A DNA stretch of 64,000 nt, taken from assembly GCA_964563855.1 (NCBI GenBank), contig CAZLYU010000013.1:6621-70620 (forward strand). Direction: 5' to 3'. The stretch comes from JAFGRR01 sp964563855 (GTDB lineage Bacteria; Planctomycetota; Phycisphaerae; UBA1845; Fen-1342). Positions within the stretch are counted from its first letter, which is position 1; each line of letters starts with the position of its first letter. Positions 1 through 8,675 of this stretch are shown here, in pieces. The notes under the pieces were generated by a model, which worked only from the letters and a program-made list of their open reading frames with translations, made no database searches and was not told the origin of the DNA. The position numbers and the translations under genes were made by a program.

Positions 1-601
1 GCGGGGACGAGTCATCGGCCGGTAGCGCAGCCTGATCGACGACGAGGGACCAAAGGCGGGCTTGCGCCCACTCGGGTTTGCGCGCGATGGCGCCGTTGAT
101 GAAGACATCGCCGCCGAGCAGTTCGATCGTCTCGCCCGGCAGGCCGACGATGCGTTTGACGTAGGTTTGCTGCGGGTCGTGCGGCGCGCGAAACACCATG
201 CTTTCCCAGCGCTGGGGCCTGAACGGACCGCCGAGCCAGTAGGGCCACTTCGCGACCAGAACGCGTTCGCCGGGCTGCCCCATGCTCGGAGGCGTTTCGC
301 CGCGCCAGCGGCAGTTGACGCAGTAGACCTCGACGGGCGGGATGAAGGCGGCGTTGAAGTCCGCCGCCGGGCCGGACGGGCCGAAGTCGAACTGGTGCCC
401 GCAGCGTGGGCAGCGGGTGGTGCCGTATGCGCCGCGCAGCGTTTCCGCCATCGAACCCGTCGGGATGATGAACGCCTCGATGAGGAACGCACGGAAGATG
501 AACGCCAGAATGAGCGCCATGAGGAGTGTCTGCGTCGTTTCGCTGGTGGAGAGCCACGCGGCGCGGCTCGCTCCACCGCCTGCGTCGTCTGGCGGCGGCA
601 C
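1..601 (-). CDS. lepB: Type I signal peptidase, C-terminus cut by window edge
   Basis: Membrane serine/lysine protease that removes signal peptides from exported proteins. The frame reads through a hydrophobic helix (ALILAFIFRAFLIEAF) into the catalytic serine box IIPTGSMAETL, then the catalytic lysine box YVKRIVGLPGETIEL. Between the boxes lies a four-cysteine segment (CPRC, then CVNC about 35 residues later) that looks like a zinc ribbon. The reading frame is open from position 1, so the C-terminus lies outside the window. The start is uncertain: GTG at 601 is used here; TTG at 697 and an internal ATG at 522 are alternatives, the latter leaving almost no residues ahead of the membrane helix. 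It follows a second signal peptidase in the same orientation, so the two form a tandem pair. Confidence 0.85.
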   Translation of the reverse strand, partial: MPPPDDAGGGASRAAWLSTSETTQTLLMALILAFIFRAFLIEAFIIPTGSMAETLRGAYGTTRCPRCGHQFDFGPSGPAADFNAAFIPPVEVYCVNCRWRGETPPSMGQPGERVLVAKWPYWLGGPFRPQRWESMVFRAPHDPQQTYVKRIVGLPGETIELLGGDVFINGAIARKPEWAQARLWSLVVDQAALPADDSSP

Positions 602-671
602 GGTGGGACGGATTTCGTTGGACGTGGGCGGCGCGAAGCGCAACGTCGTGTCCGATCCGAACGCCGGTCGG

Positions 672-2171
672 TTAGTGAATCCACCGAACGCGGCCAAAGT
701 CGGGCGCCATCACCGGCCCACCTAGGCTGGGCAGGAGCCCGGGAAAGTAGACGAAGAACGCGCGGCCGATGAGCTGGTCGCCGGGCACCGCGCCAATCTG
801 ATAGTCGGCGTAGCGATCGGAGAGCATGTACGAGCCGTGCCGCCGCCACAGGCGCCCGTCGGCGCTGCTGGGCGAGTTGTCGCCGAGTACGAAGAACTCG
901 TCGCTCCCTAGCTCAAACGGCGTGTCGACGGCGCGAAGGGCTTCATGCGGAGGGTTGCCGCGTTTGTAGTGAATGTCGCGATCGATCCGCAGGTGCGCGA
1001 ATCGGGCGGTGGCGCGCTCGGCGGCGAGCGTGAGACGCGGCCCCGGCTTGCGGCGCGCCTGGTCACGTTGTCGCAACGCTTCGACTGACAGCGGTGTCCG
1101 GTCAGCCGTGCACTGCAGCGCTTCCACCGTTTCGCCGTTCAACCGCACCCAGACGTTGCGATCCGCGACGCCCAAGCTGAGTTGCACGGGTGCGGTGAGC
1201 GCGACTCCGTCGACTTCGGCCACGGGTGCATCGTCGAACCGGTCGAGCGAGCCGTGCATCAGCACCAGCCGACCGTCGCCGTGCAGCCGCACCGCGAAGG
1301 CGGCGTCGTACTTGGTGACGCCGAGTTCGACGTAGCCGGGTCCAGTGAGATCGTGGATGACGCCTGCGAGGCGGGTGTCGGTCACGCTCTCGAACGACTC
1401 GCCCGAGTGCGGCGCGTTGTAGCCGTAGAGATCCGTGATCTCGGCTTCCGACAAGACGTCGCCGTCTCGCAACTGGTTGGTGAATTGAACGACGGAGCGG
1501 GCTTCGGCTGCGTTCACCGAGAGCACACGCTCATCCAGCTTGGTCCAGCCATCACCTTCGATCGGCGTCCAACGCGGCCAGTAGCGGCCATTGTCGCCGA
1601 CGGGTTCACGGGCCGGATAGTCGTGGTTGTAGAACGGGAGCCACAGCGTCTCCTGCACGGCCGGCGGCTTGGCGGCGACGACGCCATCGATATAGATATC
1701 GCCGTCGATCAGCTCGACGGTTTCGCCGGGCAATGCGATGAGGCGTTTGATGAAGTTCATCTGCGGCGCCTCGGGATTGCGAAAGACCACGACATCCCAG
1801 CGGGCGGGGCCGATGCGTCCGCGGCGGACGTCGTAAGGCCAGCCGAGGACGGTGATGCGGTCGCCGAACGAGGGGGCGTACGTGCCCAATTGGCGCGCTT
1901 CGCGCACGGTCTGTTCGTAGCGGCAGTTCGGGCAGCGCAAGTCGATCACGGGTTCGGCGCCGACGGGGTGCATGCCGACGGTGAAGGTGTAGCCGCAATT
2001 GGCGCAGGTGTGAAAGGCGTGTGCTCCGGCGAGGGTGGGCGCCATGGAGCCCGTCGGGATGACAAACAGCGGAATGAAGAAGGTCTTGAAAATGAGCAAC
2101 AGGATGAAGAAGCCGATCAGTGACGCGAGCCACTCGGCCATGGGTTCTTTCTCATGCGCGGCGGCGGTCAT
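672..2171 (-). CDS. lepB: Type I signal peptidase with zinc-ribbon and long insertion
   Basis: Signal peptidase I of 499 residues, far longer than the usual 200-320. An N-terminal membrane helix leads into the serine box VIPTGSMAPTL (Ser about 42). CANC and CPNC pairs (about residues 56-59 and 80-83) form a likely zinc ribbon. The lysine box FIKRLIALPGE (Lys about 142) follows, and the conserved GDNSPSSADGR box lies near residue 430. About 270 residues between the lysine and GDNS boxes are an insertion, partly beta-rich and possibly a domain facing the secreted side. The ATG at 2171 is chosen because AGGAAA precedes it by a normal distance; an upstream in-frame ATG at 2246 has no such site. 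The zinc-ribbon type is, to my knowledge, typical of Planctomycetes. Confidence 0.92.
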   Translation of the reverse strand: MTAAAHEKEPMAEWLASLIGFFILLLIFKTFFIPLFVIPTGSMAPTLAGAHAFHTCANCGYTFTVGMHPVGAEPVIDLRCPNCRYEQTVREARQLGTYAPSFGDRITVLGWPYDVRRGRIGPARWDVVVFRNPEAPQMNFIKRLIALPGETVELIDGDIYIDGVVAAKPPAVQETLWLPFYNHDYPAREPVGDNGRYWPRWTPIEGDGWTKLDERVLSVNAAEARSVVQFTNQLRDGDVLSEAEITDLYGYNAPHSGESFESVTDTRLAGVIHDLTGPGYVELGVTKYDAAFAVRLHGDGRLVLMHGSLDRFDDAPVAEVDGVALTAPVQLSLGVADRNVWVRLNGETVEALQCTADRTPLSVEALRQRDQARRKPGPRLTLAAERATARFAHLRIDRDIHYKRGNPPHEALRAVDTPFELGSDEFFVLGDNSPSSADGRLWRRHGSYMLSDRYADYQIGAVPGDQLIGRAFFVYFPGLLPSLGGPVMAPDFGRVRWIH

Positions 2172-2319
2172 CGGTTTCCTGGGGTGCGAGGCACTGCGTC
2201 TGCGGCAAGCTAGCGGGCCGGCGGTCGGCCGGTCAATCCGCGGCATCGACCTTGCTTGACCGGGTTATACTGCGTGTGATGGCGGACGACGACCGCAAGC
2301 CCTGAAGGGAGCCGATCTG

Positions 2320-2457
2320 ATGACGACTTTGATGAAACGCTGGCCGGCCCTGGCCGTTTGCTCGACCGGAATGTTGCTGCAGACCGGATGCGACATCGCC
2401 GACGCCGTGCTCGGTACGGTGTCGCTGGCCTTTGAGATCGCCGACATTTGGACATAG
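2320..2457 (+). CDS. 45-residue lipoprotein-like small peptide
   Basis: A small open frame beginning MTTLMKRWPALAVCSTGMLL and ending IADIWT. It has a basic start, a hydrophobic core and a Cys at residue 24 in LQTGCD, resembling a lipoprotein signal with a degenerate lipobox. Only about 20 residues would remain after lipidation. AAGGGAG sits 9 bases before the ATG, a good ribosome binding site, and a TATACT box lies at 2266-2271, although without a clear -35. I recognise no family. The gene stands alone between the divergent signal peptidase and the fasciclin gene. It is short, so translation is inferred from the binding site and the signal-like sequence. Confidence 0.6.
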   Translation: MTTLMKRWPALAVCSTGMLLQTGCDIADAVLGTVSLAFEIADIWT

Positions 2458-2734
2458 CGGCAGCTGTGGCGCGGCGCGCCGCGCGCGCATCAGCGCCGAT
2501 CGGTCGTTGAGGCTCGTCGCGTCGAGGAGGCGGTGTGCGGGCTCTATACTCTCGTGAGCGGTCACGAGGCTCGCGCCTCCGCCTCGCCCTTCCGTTTGTC
2601 GAATTTCCTGCGATTCCTTGCCTTCGTTGGGCTTGCTCCTAGAACCTACTGATCGTTTTGAACGAATTTTGAGTTGACATTGGACGGCTAGCGACAGGCG
2701 GCCTGTCATAGCCCACGCCGACGGAGAGTAGGAA

Positions 2735-3700
2735 ATGCGAAACACTGGCTTGATTCGATTGTTGGCTGCGGGTGCGTTGTTGGGAGGCGCTGTCTCGCCT
2801 GCGTTCGCCGCGTCGTGCAGCACCGGCGACAAGGCGTACGGACAGACGGTCGCGATGGAGAAAGACATCGTCGCGGTCGCCGTCGACGCAGGCTCGTTTA
2901 ACACGCTCGCGAAGGCCCTCAAGGCAGCGGACCTGGTCGGCGCGCTGCAGGGCGAGGGACCGTTCACCGTCTTCGCCCCGACCGACGACGCGTTTGCCAA
3001 GCTGCCGAAGGCGACGCTCGAGAGTCTGTTGAAGCCGGAGAACAAGGCCAAGCTTCAAGCGATCCTGAAGTATCACGTGGTTGCCGGCGAGTACCCCGCC
3101 GCGAAGGTCACGCGGATGAACGGCGCCGTATCGCTACAGGGTCAGCAGATCGATCTGAAGGTCGAAGACGGCAAGGTGATGGTGGATAACGCCACGGTCG
3201 CGGCGGCGGACGTCAAGGCGTCGAACGGCGTCATTCACGTCATCGACAGCGTGATCCTGCCGGAGAGCAAGAACATTGTGCAGGTCGCGCAGAGCGCTGG
3301 TGCGTTCGGCACACTGCTGAAGGCGGCGACGGAGGCCGGGCTGGCGGACACGCTGGCCAACGGCGGTCCGTTCACGGTCTTCGCGCCGACCGACGACGCA
3401 TTCGCCAAGCTGCCTGAGGGCACGGTCGCGTCGCTGCTGAAGCCCGAAAACCGTTCGAAGCTGCAGCGCATTTTGAAGGCCCACGTGGTTGAGGGCCGGG
3501 TCTACTCGGCGCAGGCGGCGAAGCTCGATGGGGCCGGCACGCTGGCTGACTACGATGTCACGATTAAGCCCAGCGGCAAGACCCTAAGCATCGACGGCGC
3601 CAAGGTGGTGACCGCCGACGTTGACGCGTCGAACGGCGTAATTCACGTGATCGATGCGGTCATCATTCCCGACGAGCGGACGGCGCGGGCTGGTTACTAG
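2735..3700 (+). CDS. Secreted protein with two fasciclin (FAS1) domains
   Basis: A 321-residue exported protein. A signal peptide ends near AFAAS (about residue 27). Two FAS1 domains follow, roughly residues 43-175 and 178-313. Each shows the H1 motif FAPTDDAFAKLP, a LLKPEN segment, a YHVV/AHVV motif and the closing GVIHVID box. FAS1 domains mediate adhesion or matrix binding. The two copies are highly alike, indicating an internal duplication. The start is supported by GGAGAGTAGGAA directly upstream. A perfect TTGACA at 2674-2679 lies in the 277-base upstream gap, but no good -10 is at the right distance. A hairpin terminator follows the gene, so it is probably transcribed alone. Confidence 0.93.
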   Translation: MRNTGLIRLLAAGALLGGAVSPAFAASCSTGDKAYGQTVAMEKDIVAVAVDAGSFNTLAKALKAADLVGALQGEGPFTVFAPTDDAFAKLPKATLESLLKPENKAKLQAILKYHVVAGEYPAAKVTRMNGAVSLQGQQIDLKVEDGKVMVDNATVAAADVKASNGVIHVIDSVILPESKNIVQVAQSAGAFGTLLKAATEAGLADTLANGGPFTVFAPTDDAFAKLPEGTVASLLKPENRSKLQRILKAHVVEGRVYSAQAAKLDGAGTLADYDVTIKPSGKTLSIDGAKVVTADVDASNGVIHVIDAVIIPDERTARAGY

Positions 3701-3788
3701 ACTAAGCTGCAGCCGTAACGACATGCGTCCGTGCTTGATGCCCCGACGCGAGGCGCATGCACCGGGCGTATGACGAGATAAACGCCGG

Positions 3789-3819
3789 AAGGCCTGCTGA
3801 CATCAACGTCGGCAGGTCT
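3789..3819 (+). terminator. Intrinsic terminator after fasciclin gene
   Basis: The arms AAGGCCTGCTGAC and GTCGGCAGGTCTT pair with two G-T wobbles across a six-base loop, followed by a T-rich stretch (CAATTCTT). It lies between the convergent fasciclin and HD-domain genes and could serve either. Confidence 0.6.
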
Positions 3820-3852
3820 TCAATTCTTAACCTCTATGCCCAAGATGAGAAG

Positions 3853-6078
3853 TCAGGCAGTGGCCGGCTGCTTTTCCGGCTGACTGCTCGGGTAGGTGAT
3901 GCGTGAGTGATAGATGGCGCTGAGCGTCTTGATGAGGCTCGCGCGGATCATGGCGATTTCGCGAAAGGTAAGGTCGCACTCGTCGAACTGTCCGTCTTGC
4001 AGCCGCTTTTGGACGATTGCGTCGACCACATCTTCGATGCGCCCCGGCGTGGGCTCGGCCATCGCGCGGACGGCGCCCTCGACGCCGTCACACAGCATGA
4101 CGACCGCCGTCTCGCGGAATTGCGGCTTGGGCCCCGGGTAGCGATATTCGGTATCAGAGACCACGGGGTCGTCAGGCTTCCGTGATTTGCTGGCGGCATG
4201 GAAGAAGTATTCGACCAACGTCGTGCCGTGGTGCTCGGCAATGAACGGATGCAGGCTGCGCGGAACGTTGTATTCCTTGGCCATCTCCACCCCGTCTTTC
4301 ACGTGCCCGATGATGATCAGCAAACTCATGGCGGGCGAGAGTCGGTCGTGGCGGTTGGGCTCCATGGCCTGGTTTTCGACGAAGTAGCCGGGCTTGTTGA
4401 TCTTTCCGATGTCGTGGTAGTAGGCGCCCGCGCGCGAGAGGAGCGCGTTGGCGCCGATCGCTTCGGCGGCGTTCTCGGCCAAGGCGCCGACCAGAAGGCT
4501 GTGGTTGTATGTCCCGGGTGCATCGGCGGCCATCCAGCGCATAAGGGGTTTACTCGCATCGCACCACTCCAGCAGGGTCATGCTGGTGCTGACGCGAAAC
4601 AATCGCTCGATGCCCGCCAGCAATCCTTCGATCAAAAACCCGGCCGCGAGCGTGGTGCCGGCCGCCCAGCCCGCGATCCATACGAGGTAGCTCAGGGTCT
4701 GGCCCTGGATCATTCCCGAGGCGGCGGTGAGCACCAGCGCAACGGTGGCCGCGAGGCTGCCGACGCCTACCACTTGTCCCCGGCTGCGGACATCGCTGAG
4801 CAGGTCGACCACCACGACCGACGCGCCGAGCAAAATGAAGAGGAAGCCCAGACCTTGGTCGACCGCCAGCGTGAGCACGAGCGCCAGCGCCACCACGCCC
4901 GGATAAACGCTCAACTGACGGTGATAGACGATCGACAGCAGCATCGCCGCGAGCACCTGCACGCCGACGGCGAAGTGCGGCGGAATCGACGGGACGGCAA
5001 CGAAGATGATCCGCACCACAGCGACGAGCAGCAGCAGCACGCCGGCCGTGACGAGTCGGCGTTGCATGCGCTCGGCGGACTGTCGCCCGGTCAGCCAATA
5101 CTGCAAGGCGGCGCCAAAGGTGGCGAGAAAGGCCAGCAAACCGCGGCCGATGATCGTCCCGCCAGCAGCGCTCAGCCAGCCGGCGGTTTCGTTCACGCGG
5201 GCGACATAGGCGTCAAACTCGGCCCGCGCGAGATCGAAGTCGTCGCGCGAGACGATCACCTGTCCATTCGCGTTGGCTTCGACAATGACGGCGTTGGTCG
5301 GAATTTCGACGTATTGCGGTTCGATCGCCGCCGCCGCCGCCGTCGCGCGTTCGGTCGTGGTGGCGGCATCGAATACATAGAAGCCGCGGAGGGCGCCCTC
5401 GGGGGCGATCACGCTGAGCAGCGCCTCCCGCACGGCGTCGCGTCGCGGCGCTGAAAACGGCTCGCTGATCAGTCGCAGCGCGACACGCAGGCTATCGTCG
5501 GTGATGCGTTCGACGCGCGGCAAGACCCGCTCCTGACCGGTTACGGGGTCGATCAGCACGACCGAGCGCGGCGAGCGGCGCGACGCCGCTTCGTTCTCGG
5601 CCGCTAACGGCTGCCCGCGAAGCCGTTCGATCGCGGCGTCGATCCACGTCGCCCACTGTTCGGCGGTGGGCGGGGCGTCTGGAGACGCCGTCGGTTGGGT
5701 GGCGGACGCGTCGTCGGAAAGGGGCGTCATCGTCGCGAGCGTCTCACGCACCTCGCGCACCAACGCGACGTTCAGCCGAAACACGCTCGGCGAGGCGGAG
5801 CGGGCTTCTGTGCGGCGTTCGAGGGTGGCGTCGTATGAGAAGACGGAGAACGGCAGCCGCGCGACGAGCGGACGGTCGAGCGTTTGCCCAACGCGCAACG
5901 AAAACGCGGAGCCACCCAGGTTCACCAGCACGCCGACCAGCAACGCGAGCAGCGCCGCTCCGGTGAGCGCCGGGCCGAAGATGACTTGGCGCCAGCGGCG
6001 GAGACGTGCTGAGGAGCGCTCAGCTTTGGTCCGTCGAATCTCTTTGCGCCGCGAGGATTCGCGGACGATGCCGAACAT
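3853..6078 (-). CDS. 7TM-HD membrane phosphodiesterase (PgpH/YqfF type)
   Basis: A 741-residue membrane protein of the 7TMR-HDED/7TM/HD family, whose characterised member PgpH hydrolyses cyclic di-AMP. A basic cytoplasmic start precedes one membrane helix (about residues 34-55). A large extracytoplasmic domain (about 60-300) and a multi-helix membrane region (about 305-500) follow. The C-terminal HD domain has NHSLLVG, AYYHDIGK (His-Asp at about 555-556), GHVKDG and AEHHGT metal-ligand motifs. It lies 185 bases downstream of phoH in the same direction, a pairing conserved in many bacteria. Substrate specificity is inferred from the family; a diadenylate cyclase is not in the window. Confidence 0.9.
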   Translation of the reverse strand: MFGIVRESSRRKEIRRTKAERSSARLRRWRQVIFGPALTGAALLALLVGVLVNLGGSAFSLRVGQTLDRPLVARLPFSVFSYDATLERRTEARSASPSVFRLNVALVREVRETLATMTPLSDDASATQPTASPDAPPTAEQWATWIDAAIERLRGQPLAAENEAASRRSPRSVVLIDPVTGQERVLPRVERITDDSLRVALRLISEPFSAPRRDAVREALLSVIAPEGALRGFYVFDAATTTERATAAAAAIEPQYVEIPTNAVIVEANANGQVIVSRDDFDLARAEFDAYVARVNETAGWLSAAGGTIIGRGLLAFLATFGAALQYWLTGRQSAERMQRRLVTAGVLLLLVAVVRIIFVAVPSIPPHFAVGVQVLAAMLLSIVYHRQLSVYPGVVALALVLTLAVDQGLGFLFILLGASVVVVDLLSDVRSRGQVVGVGSLAATVALVLTAASGMIQGQTLSYLVWIAGWAAGTTLAAGFLIEGLLAGIERLFRVSTSMTLLEWCDASKPLMRWMAADAPGTYNHSLLVGALAENAAEAIGANALLSRAGAYYHDIGKINKPGYFVENQAMEPNRHDRLSPAMSLLIIIGHVKDGVEMAKEYNVPRSLHPFIAEHHGTTLVEYFFHAASKSRKPDDPVVSDTEYRYPGPKPQFRETAVVMLCDGVEGAVRAMAEPTPGRIEDVVDAIVQKRLQDGQFDECDLTFREIAMIRASLIKTLSAIYHSRITYPSSQPEKQPATA

Positions 6079-6263
6079 AGACCTATGAGCTTTGTTAATC
6101 GCCGGCGGGAAGTCAATGCATTCCTGGGAGCGAGGGGGATCCGATTCGCTCGGGGGTTGCGACCCCGCAAGTCTGGCGCACGCAACCTGAACGTCCTGTC
6201 AGGTGTCTCTGTCGGGCGGGGCTGGGCCGGCGTGGGCCGATACGGGGGTGGCGTGTTATGACG

Positions 6264-7313
6264 CTACTTATTATCGACCTGCGGGTCGTCGGCTTGCCGG
6301 TCGCCACGCGGTTTCGACGGGTCAGCTGTCTGGGTTGTGTCGTTCATCGCGGACGGCGGCCGCTGCGTCTGAGCCGAATCACCGACGGGCGCCGCGTAAC
6401 GATTCACGATGCGGGCCACGAGCGGATGTCGAACGATATCTACGTCTTGCAGACGCAAGATCGATAAGCCTGGGGTGTCGCGTAGCTTCCGCACGGCATC
6501 CACGAGGCCGGATGACTGACCCGGCTCGAGGTCGACCTGGCTGTCGTCGCCGGTCACGATCATGCGGCTCTCGTTTCCAAGTCGCGTCAGGAACATCAGC
6601 ATCTGCGACGGGGTCGCGTTCTGGGCTTCGTCGAGGATCACACACGAGTGGTTGAGCGTGCGCCCGCGCATGTAGGCCAGCGGCGCCACTTCCACCACAT
6701 CGTTCAGCATGAACCGTTTCAACTGCTCGTAGGTCATCATGTCGTGCATCGCGTCGAGCAGCGGTCGCAGATAGGGATTCACCTTCGCCTGCATGTCTCC
6801 CGGCAGAAAGCCCAGCCGTTCCCCCGCCTCGACGGCCGGACGCACCAGAACGATGCGTTTGATGCGACCGAGCTTGAGCAGATGCACCGCGACCGCGACC
6901 GCGAGATAGGTCTTGCCTGTGCCCGCGGGTCCCAGACAGAAGACGAGGTCGCGCTCGAGCATCGCCTCGACGTACGCCCGCTGACCGGCGGTGCGCGGCC
7001 GCGTCAGCACGCCGCGATTGAAACTCGCCAGCGCGTCGGTCTGCCCGTCCTGCTCGGTGGCGGCGACACTTGCGAGGGCTTCGTCGACATCGGCGTCTTC
7101 GAGATACGGCCGGCTGCGCAGTGCCGTCTGCAGGTGTTCAATGACGTTGGCGGCTTGTGAGACGTTTTGCGGCTCGCCGTGCAGTCGCACGGCGTCGCCA
7201 CGCACGTCGATGCGTACGCCGAAGGTCTGCTTGATGCGTCGCAGATAGCGGTCGCCGGCGCCGAAGAGTTCGGCCCGTCGCCGCGGTTCGCGCAGGGTGA
7301 GGCTGATTTCCAT
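6264..7313 (-). CDS. phoH: PhoH-family ATPase
   Basis: A 349-residue cytoplasmic PhoH-like protein. An N-terminal KH-like segment (about 1-90) precedes the ATPase domain, with Walker A GPAGTGKT (about 128-135) and Walker B VILDEAQN (about 225). The segment TGDDSQVDLEPGQSSGL is characteristic of the family. The ATG at 7313 has AGGAG two bases upstream; a longer frame exists further upstream without such a site. PhoH proteins are linked to RNA metabolism and often precede the 7TM-HD gene and ybeY, although ybeY is not adjacent here. The last 40 residues are polar and low complexity. Confidence 0.93.
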   Translation of the reverse strand: MEISLTLREPRRRAELFGAGDRYLRRIKQTFGVRIDVRGDAVRLHGEPQNVSQAANVIEHLQTALRSRPYLEDADVDEALASVAATEQDGQTDALASFNRGVLTRPRTAGQRAYVEAMLERDLVFCLGPAGTGKTYLAVAVAVHLLKLGRIKRIVLVRPAVEAGERLGFLPGDMQAKVNPYLRPLLDAMHDMMTYEQLKRFMLNDVVEVAPLAYMRGRTLNHSCVILDEAQNATPSQMLMFLTRLGNESRMIVTGDDSQVDLEPGQSSGLVDAVRKLRDTPGLSILRLQDVDIVRHPLVARIVNRYAAPVGDSAQTQRPPSAMNDTTQTADPSKPRGDRQADDPQVDNK

Positions 7314-7557
7314 TGCTCCTGATAGGGTATTTGGCGGAGCCGGGTTCGGCCATGACCCGCTTGCCAGGGGCGGCACAATTCTGTTCGGCGGCTCGCATGG
7401 CATTGCGGGCTGTCAACACTGCGCGCACAATCGACGCGATGCGAAGCGGGCGGGCGCGTTCGTGTGGCGGATGGCCGCCGCAAACGCCTTCCGTCACGTG
7501 TCGACGACGCCGAGGCGTCACCCTGGTGCAGGCCCGCCGCCCTGGAGGTTCTGGCTC

Positions 7558-8379
7558 GTGAGTATGCTGACCAAGGTGTTTGTTGTGCTGACGGCGGTGC
7601 TATCCGTTGCGGCGTCTGTCCTATTCATTTCCGCTTCGGCCCAATGGGCGAACTACCGCGAGCAGGCGATTGCGTATCAGCAGGAGCGCGACGCGGCCCT
7701 TGTTCAGAAGGAAGCGGCTGAGAACGCGGCGGCGGCGAACGCGCTGATCAAAGAAGACGCGATCGCGCAAAAGGAGCTGCAGATCGATCAGTTGCGCGAC
7801 GACCTCGATCAGATTCGCGAGCGGCTTGATCAGCAGACGCTCGAGCTGACGCGGGAGCGCGACCAGCGTGTGCTGGCGGAAGGCGACCGCACGCGGTTGC
7901 AGGAGACGCTGAACGTGTTGGGCGCCGAAGTTTCAGGTCTTCGTAAACAGCGTGATGAGTTGCTCAGTGAGCAGTTCACGCGACAAACGCAGCTCGCCGC
8001 GCTGAACCAGCGCGTGCTGGAACTCACGGCGAACAACACGATTCTGGGCGAGCAGGTTCGCAATTTGCAGCAGAAGCTGATTGCGGCGCAAGAGGCGCCC
8101 GCGCCGTCAGCCGCCGCGACCACCGCCGCCCCGGTCCAGCCGACGGTCGCCGGTCCGATTGAGGGCGAGATCGACGAGATCAACGGCGTCTACGCATCGG
8201 TGAATATCGGTGAAGCGTCGGGTGTGCAGCCCGGCATGGTGTTGATGGTGCATCGCGGCGGTCGCTACCTGGGAGAATTGCGGATCGACCGCGTGCTCGC
8301 GGAATCTTCGCAAGGCAAGCTGGACTACGTGCAAGACGACATTCAGCCCGGCGATCGCGTCTCTTTTGAGCAGAGCTAA
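7558..8379 (+). CDS. Membrane-anchored coiled-coil protein
   Basis: A 273-residue protein of unknown function. One N-terminal membrane helix (about residues 3-24) is followed by a long alpha-helical coiled coil (about 27-190) rich in Glu, Gln, Arg and Leu heptads. An Ala/Pro linker leads to a compact C-terminal domain (about 205-273) beginning EGEIDEINGVYASVNIG, a small beta-rich fold resembling those on other membrane-anchored coiled-coil proteins. GTG at 7558 is the start because GGAGG lies 9 bases upstream; the frame is open further upstream without support. It is 16 bases ahead of a small membrane peptide and then mreB, so a role in cell shape or envelope assembly is an inference from context. 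Confidence 0.8.
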   Translation: MSMLTKVFVVLTAVLSVAASVLFISASAQWANYREQAIAYQQERDAALVQKEAAENAAAANALIKEDAIAQKELQIDQLRDDLDQIRERLDQQTLELTRERDQRVLAEGDRTRLQETLNVLGAEVSGLRKQRDELLSEQFTRQTQLAALNQRVLELTANNTILGEQVRNLQQKLIAAQEAPAPSAAATTAAPVQPTVAGPIEGEIDEINGVYASVNIGEASGVQPGMVLMVHRGGRYLGELRIDRVLAESSQGKLDYVQDDIQPGDRVSFEQS

Positions 8380-8395
8380 CGGCTAGGAGGCCCAC

Positions 8396-8563
8396 GTGAG
8401 CCAGATCAACTCGCCCGGCCCGCGCGGCCGGCCCAGCTTTGACAACGACATCTACACGGTGCTCATGCTGGTCGCGTTTCTGAGCATGTTGATCGCCGTG
8501 GGTTTCGTTGTTTACAAGAGCATCTCACTGTTCGGGACGGTTCTGCCGCCGGTCACCGGTTGA
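8396..8563 (+). CDS. 55-residue single-pass membrane peptide
   Basis: A small gene starting at GTG 8396, with TAGGAGG directly upstream, a near-ideal ribosome binding site. The product begins MSQINSPGPRGRPSFDND, has one membrane helix (about residues 20-40, VLMLVAFLSMLIAVGFVVY) and a short tail ending PPVTG. It lies 16 bases after the coiled-coil membrane protein and about 110 bases before mreB, all on the same strand. I recognise no family. The gene order suggests a partner of the coiled-coil protein or of MreB, but nothing in the sequence proves it. Confidence 0.75.
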   Translation: MSQINSPGPRGRPSFDNDIYTVLMLVAFLSMLIAVGFVVYKSISLFGTVLPPVTG

Positions 8564-8675
8564 TTCAGCCGCTTGACGACGCCATGATACCGCCGGCGCG
8601 AAGCGCCCCCACGGCGCCACGGATGGCGCGCGTCGCTGCCGGCGCGGGGTGCATGGAGACGCATCGGAGATCGCG

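Noticed and set aside
62..772. Long plus-strand open frame opposite the signal peptidases
   Set aside because: It is antisense to two clear signal peptidase genes, Arg/Ala-rich and without domain motifs; high GC makes such frames common. The same applies to frames at 1182-2123, 4198-5454, 8565-9695, 12676-13632, 18352-19593 and 49608-50930.
5325..5345. GCC/CGC triplet run as a repeat element
   Set aside because: It is codon-level alanine and arginine low complexity inside the HD-domain gene, not a repeat array.
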